NCBI RefSeq assembly: GCF_029910095.1
Contig: NZ_CP094526.1
Location: 6,448,001 to 6,512,000, forward strand
DNA length: 64,000 nt
Source of the DNA: Bradyrhizobium sp. ISRA464
GTDB lineage: Bacteria > Pseudomonadota > Alphaproteobacteria > Rhizobiales > Xanthobacteraceae
Direction of reading: 5' to 3'
Under the pieces are notes generated by a model. It saw only the letters and a list, made by a program, of their open reading frames with translations, did not search any database and was not told where the DNA came from. This document shows, in pieces, positions 58,323 through 64,000 of the stretch (positions are counted from its first letter, which is position 1; every line of letters begins with the position of its first letter). The translations under genes and the position numbers were made by a program.

Positions 58323-59615
58323 ATGAGCGGAATGAATCAATGCAACGGACAGGATCCGTCGACTGTCAAGAGTGTCCGGCCGATGGAGAAGGATCTCTAC
58401 GAGATTGGCGAAATTCCACCATTGGGCTATGCACCGAAGCACATGTTTGCATGGGTCATACGCCGGGAGCGGCATGGAGATCCGGAGGATGCAATGAAGG
58501 TGGAGGTGATTGAGACCCCCACTGTGGGACCCGAGGATGCCCTAGTCATGATCATGGCGGCAGGGGTAGGCTACAACGGCGTCTGGGCCTCTCTGGGGCA
58601 GCCTGTTTCGCCCTTCGATCTTCATCGGCACTCCCGTCACGTCGCGGGATCGGATGCCTCCGGAATTGTTTGGTCGGTTGGAGAGCGAGTAAAGAGATGG
58701 AAGGTGGGTGACGAGGTCGTTGTCCATTGCCATCAGGACGATGGCGACGATCTCGAGTGCAACGGCGGAGATCCCATGTTGTCGCCCTCCCAGAGAATTT
58801 GGGGATATGAAACTCCGGACGGAGCTTTGGCGCAATTCGCTCGCGTACAGTCCCGTCAACTGTTGGCAAGGCCGATGCACCTCAGCTGGGAGGAGAGCGC
58901 GTGCTATATGGGCACGGTAGGCACTGCATACAGAATGCTGTTTGGCCATCACCCGCATGCCGTTCGACCAGGTCAGAACGTGCTGGTGTGGGGTGCAGCT
59001 GGTGGGTTGGGCTCGATGGCGATCCAGCTTGTATCACTGACGGGCGCCAATGCAATCGGCATTGTTTCCAATGACTCAAAGCGCCGCTATGTGATGTCAT
59101 TGGGCGCAAAAGGCGTGATCAACCGTAAAGAATTTGACTGTTGGGGGCGGCTTCCGGATAGTCATGACGTGACTGCTTACAGGGAATACATGAAGGAGGT
59201 GCGCCGCTTTGGCAGAGCTATCCGGGAGATTGCAGGAGCCACCGATATTGACATTGTTTTTGAGCATCCGGGAGAGACGACATTTCCAGTGAGCTGCTAC
59301 ATCGTGAAACGGGGCGGAATGGTTGTGTTCTGTGGTGGGACTTCTGGCTACCACCTTACTATGGACGCTCGCTTCGTGTGGATGAGACAAAAGAGAGTAC
59401 AAGGCAGCCATTTCGCAAATCCATATCAATTGTGGGAAGTGAACCGGCTTGTTCATGAGCGGCGTATCGATCCATGCCTTTCCGAAGTCTTTACCTGGGA
59501 GGAAATCCCACGCGCACACATGAAAATGTCAAGGAACGAGCACCGGCCCGGAAACATGGCTGTTCTCGTCCAGGCAAATGTGGCACAGGCCAGCTCTCAG
59601 GCTTCAGGAGTTTGA
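58323..59615 (+). CDS. ccr: Crotonyl-CoA carboxylase/reductase homologue
   Basis: The 430-residue MDR-superfamily protein is of full Ccr length, with NADPH site GAAGGLGS (224-231). Residues that bind CO2 in carboxylating enoyl-CoA reductases are kept: Asn85 (GYNGVW), Glu163 in WGYET (Tyr162 replaces the usual Phe of some members) and His363 (GSHFAN). Reductive carboxylation of an enoyl-CoA to an alkylmalonyl-CoA is therefore plausible. Ccr normally serves the ethylmalonyl-CoA pathway or supplies polyketide extender units. No other ethylmalonyl pathway gene is seen, and the partners are two unusual crotonases, a DUF2889 protein and a CaiB/BaiF transferase remnant. GAGGTG lies five bases before ATG 58323. 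Substrate unknown. Confidence 0.85.
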   Translation: MSGMNQCNGQDPSTVKSVRPMEKDLYEIGEIPPLGYAPKHMFAWVIRRERHGDPEDAMKVEVIETPTVGPEDALVMIMAAGVGYNGVWASLGQPVSPFDLHRHSRHVAGSDASGIVWSVGERVKRWKVGDEVVVHCHQDDGDDLECNGGDPMLSPSQRIWGYETPDGALAQFARVQSRQLLARPMHLSWEESACYMGTVGTAYRMLFGHHPHAVRPGQNVLVWGAAGGLGSMAIQLVSLTGANAIGIVSNDSKRRYVMSLGAKGVINRKEFDCWGRLPDSHDVTAYREYMKEVRRFGRAIREIAGATDIDIVFEHPGETTFPVSCYIVKRGGMVVFCGGTSGYHLTMDARFVWMRQKRVQGSHFANPYQLWEVNRLVHERRIDPCLSEVFTWEEIPRAHMKMSRNEHRPGNMAVLVQANVAQASSQASGV

Positions 59616-60115
59616 CTGAGGCTCAGGTCCCGACGAAGGCTGATGCTGCCGGACAGCAATCATTCAGAGGCTAACCGGGTCCAGCAGAATGGCTGCTCGC
59701 ACCTAACGAACTACATCCTTTCAAAGCGCTCTCGAAGAAGAATTAGCGAGATCGCGACCCGGTGCAGTCCCGAGGTCTCCACCGGGCAGGGCCAAACAGA
59801 GCGTTTGATCGCCATCAATTCGGGATCTGACCGACGATCCTGACGAGCCTCTCTCGATGTCAAGGCGGTATTCTCGCGACGTTCGCCCGTGAGCCAGACC
59901 CGCTTCGGATCGCCTGAACAGCTCGCCGGCGTCGCCCTGCGACTCCGATCCTGGCCAACCGACCGGAGTTACTGACCTGCGCGGACGTTGTTGAGGTTGA
60001 AAAGTTCGTTAAGCCTCATTCGCATCCCTAAGCAGAGGCAGTTGAACGAACTATCTGAGAATGCTATCGATTTTTATCTGTCAATGCGAAAAGAGCCTGA
60101 GGCCGGACCTAATCC
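59616..60115. other. Region without a supported gene
   Basis: About 0.5 kb between the ccr-like and XRE genes contains no recognisable gene or hairpin. Confidence 0.35.
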
Positions 60116-60520
60116 GTGACATACAACGACCTTGACGCGAGAATTGGCGAACGCATTCGAACGCAGCGAAAGCTGGTTGGCCTGAGTCAGAAAGAGCTCG
60201 CCAGTCGATTGGACATAGTCTTTCAGCAACTGCAAAAGCACGAAAATGGCACAAGCAGAGTGCCGGCCAGTCGGCTTTACGAGATCGCTCAAGCACTGAA
60301 CACGCCGATCACACATTTCTATGAAGTTGATGACAGCGTAACACAGCGGCGGAGGTCGCCACTCACGGATGTTTCCGCGATCGTCGGCGCACAAAGGGGC
60401 AAGCTGGCAAAGCAGGTTCTTGAACTTGTCACGGATTTCATGAAGATCAAGGATGAGCGTGCCCGAACGGACATTGTTTCGTTGGTCGCCAAACTTTCGA
60501 AGTCAAACGCCAAGCGTTAG
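60116..60520 (+). CDS. XRE-family transcriptional regulator
   Basis: The 134-residue protein has an N-terminal Cro/cI helix-turn-helix (residues about 8-65; RIRTQRKLVGLSQKELASRL, then FQQLQKHENGTSRVPASRL) and a C-terminal helical region (LELVTDFMKIKDERARTDIV). The layout is common in rhizobial regulators of about this size. The start is GTG 60116 with no strong ribosome binding site. It lies convergent to crotonase 2 with 25 bases between stop codons and downstream of the ccr-like gene, so it may regulate this acyl-CoA locus. The ligand, if any, is unknown. Confidence 0.85.
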   Translation: MTYNDLDARIGERIRTQRKLVGLSQKELASRLDIVFQQLQKHENGTSRVPASRLYEIAQALNTPITHFYEVDDSVTQRRRSPLTDVSAIVGAQRGKLAKQVLELVTDFMKIKDERARTDIVSLVAKLSKSNAKR

Positions 60521-60545
60521 AGTTGCCGTCAGACGGCTTACGAGA

Positions 60546-61331
60546 TCAACAATTGCAGGCTGGGCCATCGCATTTCTGGCCACTGCATAGCACGCTTTTG
60601 AAATGCTGTTGTGCGGCACTGCTCGCAACACCAGCAACATGTCCCTGTTTTGCCTCGAGTGAGATGCTGCGCAAACCAGCAAGCAAGCCTTGATTGATCG
60701 ATTCCTTCGTTCGGCGGAAGGTGATTCCGGGAAATTCGCCGAGGATCCGCGCGCGCGCAATAGCCGTCTCCATAAGGTCTCCTGGATCCGCGACCTCGTG
60801 AAGCAACTTGTGGTCCAGCGCCCAGGAAACCGGAACGGCCTCGCACCCGTAGACGATGCTGGACATCGCGGCCCGACCGACGAAACTCTCGAGCAGATAC
60901 CCGCCGACAATACAAGCGATGCCGTGCTTCAGTTCCCACATAATCAGCTTCGTTCCGAGCACTCCAACGCGCCAGTCGCAGCATAGCGCGAGCTGAAAGC
61001 CCAGACCTATGGCATAGCCAGCAATTGCGGCAACTGTAGGTTTCTTGATGCTGAGTATCGTCGAATAAAAGTCAATCAACCGGTCGATATACGCCTCCAC
61101 TGCCACACTTCCGGAAAGCTGGGCCACTTCCGTGAAATCGCCGCCAGCGCAAAAGGATCTCTCATTGCCTCCTGTCAATACCAGAGCCCGCACCTCAGGA
61201 TTGTCATTTGTTTCCCGGCATATCGAGCGGACTGCAGTCTCGAGTTCCAAGCTCATCGGATTATGGGGCGTTGCGTGATTGAACCGCGCGACCAGAACCT
61301 CACCTCGTGACTCGGTTTCCAATATAGCCAT
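60546..61331 (-). CDS. Crotonase-superfamily enzyme, paralogue 2
   Basis: The 261-residue protein has oxyanion-hole regions FCAGGD (60-65) and AGYAIGLGFQ (104-113). As in paralogue 1, Glu133 (WELKHG) is kept and the second hydratase glutamate is Ser (RAAMSS). The two share the blocks IALCCDWRVG/LALCCDWRVG and FGCEVVP/YGCEAVP and many other positions, so they arose by duplication and may act as successive enzymes or as a heteromer. The C-terminus after residue 245 is Cys-rich (CSGQKCDGPACNC) and unlike paralogue 1. The gene is intact and divergent from the DUF2889 gene. Confidence 0.85.
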   Translation of the reverse strand: MAILETESRGEVLVARFNHATPHNPMSLELETAVRSICRETNDNPEVRALVLTGGNERSFCAGGDFTEVAQLSGSVAVEAYIDRLIDFYSTILSIKKPTVAAIAGYAIGLGFQLALCCDWRVGVLGTKLIMWELKHGIACIVGGYLLESFVGRAAMSSIVYGCEAVPVSWALDHKLLHEVADPGDLMETAIARARILGEFPGITFRRTKESINQGLLAGLRSISLEAKQGHVAGVASSAAQQHFKSVLCSGQKCDGPACNC

Positions 61332-61518
61332 GGTTTCTCCGATTGATCACGTCCATATGAAAGCCGTAGCTTAGGTCCTCCTGATGATGCACCTATAATG
61401 AGAACATGTCAATCAACAAAAACACCCATAGTAAGAGTTCAATCTTGCAAACGAGGCCATTGGGCAGCATAGTGTGAGCTAGCCGCGTCGCTGCATGCAT
61501 GTGAAAACGGTGAGTTCC

Positions 61519-62058
61519 ATGCCACTTTCCGATCCTGTCGAACGAGAAATGCTTCATCGCCGGGTAATAGAAGTGATTGGCTACCATCGTCGCGATCTCC
61601 TCTGGGATATTGAGGCCCGCCTGATCGACTCAAAAACCGGTGCGTACGCGAATCCTTGGCGTGAAGTTCTCCCTGGGCAAGCGATGCATGACATGTCACT
61701 GCGGTTGACTGTCGATACAAGCTTCAGGATACGCGCAGTCGATGCTGTCAGCGACAGTAATCCGTATCCGCCATGCTCGGAAGCAGCGGCTGCCTTTGCT
61801 CCGCTCGTGGGTCTTACGATCGAGCCTGGCTGGAAAAAGAATGTCAGGGAGCGCGTCCCTCAAAGTGCTTGCTGCACGCACCTTTACGAACTTATTGGCT
61901 CTGTCGGATCAGTCATATTCCAGACCATCTTGCCGGTCCTGCAGCAACAAGGAGCTTTCGACAGGCATCCTCGCCCAGGCCTGATCGACAGTTGCTGCGC
62001 TTACCGGAGGGGCAACGAGGTGGTAAGGCATTTATGGCCTGACTTGCCGATCAAGTAG
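61519..62058 (+). CDS. DUF2889 protein
   Basis: The 179-residue product matches the DUF2889 pattern: MPLSDPVEREMLHRRVIEVI at the N-terminus, then RRDLLWDIEARLIDSK, WREVLPGQAMHDMSLRLTVD and a Cys/His region CSEAAA ... CCTHLYELI. The family's biochemical role is not known; members occur beside acyl-CoA or aromatic-acid genes. ATG 61519 has GGTGAG upstream and gives the usual family N-terminus; ATG 61495 is in frame. It is divergent from crotonase 2 and belongs to the same locus. The frame is intact. Confidence 0.85.
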   Translation: MPLSDPVEREMLHRRVIEVIGYHRRDLLWDIEARLIDSKTGAYANPWREVLPGQAMHDMSLRLTVDTSFRIRAVDAVSDSNPYPPCSEAAAAFAPLVGLTIEPGWKKNVRERVPQSACCTHLYELIGSVGSVIFQTILPVLQQQGAFDRHPRPGLIDSCCAYRRGNEVVRHLWPDLPIK

Positions 62059-62277
62059 TTGGTGATCATCAGGTACGTCGGCTGATGCCAACCTTGAGCA
62101 GTACTCAAACAATATCTGCTGCGTGAAGCTGGAAATCTTGCTCGCAAATACATCTGCCATCTAGGTATTTGCCTTAAACGAAGGCTCCTGCTGACATGCG
62201 TGGAGCACTGTTCCTGCAATAGATTTTCATGCCAGAGCGCAGAGACAAACGCCGACGTCTAATCGAGCATTGACTGC

Positions 62278-62676
62278 CTAACTGCCTCTTCTTCGGTTGG
62301 CCTCTCGCCCAGATAGCCTGATCAAAGTCCGACCGATATGACAGGACATCCATCGGTAATCGCGCCAGAGGAGCACACCAGCAGATCGTCGCTTGACGCG
62401 GCATGCCGAGTTCTTCCTGCCAGAATGCGCCCTCGAGGCGCGAAGAGATTTTTGGCAGGCCAAAACATCTTTCCCGGAAAAGCAGCGACTCGTATGGATC
62501 AAGCGGTGAATGCCGTTCGCGACGAACCGGTCTGCCATCATGCTGACGGCACAGATCGGCGCAAAGACGCCAGCTCTACCGTTGTTCGCAATCAACCTCC
62601 CGCGATAACGAGCTTTGATCTCCAGATTTGCATTCGCATCTCCAGTCGGATCCACGCCCTGGATTGGATATGTCAA
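62278..62676 (-). CDS. Hypothetical gene coupled to the CoA-transferase remnant
   Basis: The ATG overlaps the stop codon of the CaiB/BaiF-like frame by four bases (ATGA), so it was a downstream member of that operon. The first 60 residues (MTYPIQGVDPTGDANANLEI, then YRGRLIANNGRAGVFAPICA) look like protein-coding sequence. Beyond residue 80 the composition turns Arg/Ser-rich, suggesting a frameshift. The family is not recognised. Confidence 0.4.
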   Translation of the reverse strand: MTYPIQGVDPTGDANANLEIKARYRGRLIANNGRAGVFAPICAVSMMADRFVANGIHRLIHTSRCFSGKDVLACQKSLRASRAHSGRKNSACRVKRRSAGVLLWRDYRWMSCHIGRTLIRLSGREANRRRGS

Positions 62677-63060
62677 GCTGACGCCGGTTTCGTCGATGCG
62701 AGCTCGTTTTCAGAGAGCATTGCCGTACCTATAATGCCATCCTTCATTAACTGAGCAATCGAGCACTCGGAAGCCCGAGAAGTTCCGACAGCACTTCTAC
62801 ATTGTGCTCTCCGACGGTAGGCGCAGCCGCGGATACGACATGGCACCTTCACGTATACGGGCTGATGGCTGCGGGTGTCGGCCAATGAATGCTCGTTCAA
62901 CATCCTGCAGGAATCCTCGCGACGCAAGATGCCGACCTTTAGGAAGTTCAATCGGCAGGCTAGCCACGCCAGAAGCTATCCCTGCTGCCTGCAACTCAGA
63001 CATGGCCTGATCTGCGTCCCGCGAGATCGTCCAGGCTGCAATGCCTGCTTCAATTAGGTC
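62673..63060 (-). pseudogene. CaiB/BaiF family CoA-transferase, C-terminal remnant
   Basis: AWTISRDADQAMSELQAAGI, then SRGFLQDVERAFIGRHPQPS and MSYPRLRLP are the C-terminal blocks of type III CoA-transferases. After a frameshift near 62800 the end continues as AQLMKDGIIGTAM. Everything upstream of about 63060 has been replaced by the IS256-family element. It would have moved CoA between carboxylic acids in the acyl-CoA pathway encoded here. Confidence 0.7.
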
Positions 63061-63078
63061 ATCGATGTCACGGCGGTC

Positions 63079-64000
63079 GTGTCCCCATTGGTGGTGTAGC
63101 TCGGTAGAGCAAAGCCGTCCGCACGCGCGGCCTCCCATGGCGCCGTAGCGGGCGGGCGGCTTTGCGGTGGTCACCGGCAGTTCGCCGGTAGGGTCGGGTT
63201 GCTGATACCAACCTGATTCGAGGAACCACCGATGACCGATGAGATGATGAACCTCCGCACGCTCGTGGAGAAGACCCCTGATGCCGATCTGCTGCGCGAG
63301 ATGATCGGCTTTGCCGCCCAGCGCCTGATGGAGCTGGAAGTGGAAGGCCAGACTGGGGCCGCCTATGGCGAGAAGAGCTCCGAGCGCCTGGCGCAGCGCA
63401 ACGGCTACCGCGACCGGACCTGGGAGACCCGCGCCGGCACGGTCGAGCTGCGTATCCCCAAGCTGCGCAAGGGTTCCTACTTCCCCGGCTTTCTGGAGCC
63501 GCGCCGGATGGCCGAGAAGGCGCTCACCGCCGTGGTGCAGGAAGCCTATGTGCAGGGCGTCTCCACCCGCTCGGTCGACGACCTGGTGCAGGCGATGGGC
63601 ATGAGCGGCATCTCCAAGAGCCAGGTCTCGCGGCTGTGCGCGGAGATCGACGACAAGGTGAAGGCGTTCCTCGCTCGCCCGATCGAGGGCGATTGGCCGT
63701 ATCTGTGGATCGACGCCACCTACGTGAAGGTGCGCCAGCAGGGGCGCATCGTGTCGGTCGCGGTGATCGTCGCGGTCGGCGTCAACAGCGATGGCCGGCG
63801 CGAAGTTCTCGGTATGGACATTGGTCCCTCGGAGGCCGAGACATTCTGGACGGCGTTCCTGCGCAAGCTCGCCCGCCGCGGCCTGCGCGGCGTCAAGCTG
63901 GTCGTCTCCGACGCCCACGAGGGCATCAAGGCGACCGTCGCCAAGGTGCTCAACGCCAGTTGGCAGCGTTGCCGCGTGCACTTCATGCGCAACGCGCTGG
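63079..64000 (+). mobile_element. IS256-family insertion sequence, running off the window
   Basis: The left end lies close to 63079 (GTGTCCCCATTGG), where CoA-transferase similarity stops and a non-coding leader of about 150 bases begins. A transposase gene follows. The right end is outside the window, so integrity and target duplication cannot be judged. Confidence 0.75.
63232..64000 (+). CDS. IS256-family (mutator-type) transposase, partial
   Basis: At least 256 residues are encoded, starting [20 protein letters not shown] after AGGAACC. The zinc-finger-like and DNA-binding N-terminal region contains [14 protein letters not shown]. Two of the three catalytic acids are in view: the Asp of [12 protein letters not shown] and the Asp of LVVSDAHEG. 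The sequence [11 protein letters not shown] at the edge is the conserved block before the final Glu. No frameshift is seen and the codon use is GC-rich, so this is a relatively recent insertion. Confidence 0.9.
   Translation, partial: MTDEMMNLRTLVEKTPDADLLREMIGFAAQRLMELEVEGQTGAAYGEKSSERLAQRNGYRDRTWETRAGTVELRIPKLRKGSYFPGFLEPRRMAEKALTAVVQEAYVQGVSTRSVDDLVQAMGMSGISKSQVSRLCAEIDDKVKAFLARPIEGDWPYLWIDATYVKVRQQGRIVSVAVIVAVGVNSDGRREVLGMDIGPSEAETFWTAFLRKLARRGLRGVKLVVSDAHEGIKATVAKVLNASWQRCRVHFMRNAL

Noticed and set aside
62797..63981. 394-codon frame on the minus strand across the IS boundary
   Set aside because: Most of it is antisense to the IS256 transposase; only its last ~85 codons are real CoA-transferase remnant, so the fusion is not a gene.

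Overview
The window looks like an accessory or integrative-element region of a Bradyrhizobium-type alphaproteobacterium. The evidence is a porin of the Bradyrhizobium type, regulators matching the excision and quorum-sensing switch of rhizobial symbiosis-island ICEs (FseA, QseM and QseC-like proteins), and a very high load of decayed insertion sequences (IS3, IS5, IS21, IS66, IS110, IS256, IS630, IS701, a recombinase-in-trio element and a group II intron). No nod, nif or fix gene, tRNA or CRISPR array was seen, so placement on a symbiosis island is an inference.

0.5-4.7 kb (+) is a compact phosphonate biosynthesis locus. It encodes a PEP mutase, a PntC-like cytidylyltransferase, a CDP-alcohol phosphatidyltransferase and a HisC-like aminotransferase. 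No phosphonopyruvate decarboxylase is visible. 5.0-18 kb (-) holds a type I phosphodiesterase/phosphatase, a MATE exporter, a porin and a complete dipeptide-type ABC importer operon that contains a DeoR-like ORF. A truncated second PEP mutase (18.3 kb) and a LysR regulator (19.2 kb) follow. A 15-bp motif, ATCRAATNNTGNGAT, occurs before the LysR gene, before the porin and at two other sites in this block. A weaker version lies before the importer. It is a candidate regulon operator.

20.4-23.0 kb carries an fseA-like gene that needs a +1 frameshift at a TTTC site to join its two halves, two qseM-like genes and two tandem qseC-like genes whose upstream regions are duplicated too. Together these resemble the transfer-control circuit of symbiosis-island ICEs.

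23-52 kb is mostly a graveyard of mobile elements around cell-surface polysaccharide genes. Intact members are GtrA, a GtrB-like glycosyltransferase and a large membrane protein. rfbF, rfbG, a second glycosyltransferase and a second gtrA are pseudogenes. Other intact genes are an SDR oxidoreductase (38.7 kb), a complete IS21 element with a 7-bp target duplication (42.5-44.8 kb) and a TauD/TfdA-type dioxygenase (46.3 kb).

52-56.8 kb holds decayed IS21 and IS630 elements. 56.9-63.1 kb is an acyl-CoA locus with a crotonyl-CoA carboxylase/reductase homologue, two paralogous crotonases, an XRE regulator, a DUF2889 protein and the C-terminal end of a CaiB/BaiF CoA-transferase cut by an IS256-family element that runs off the right edge.
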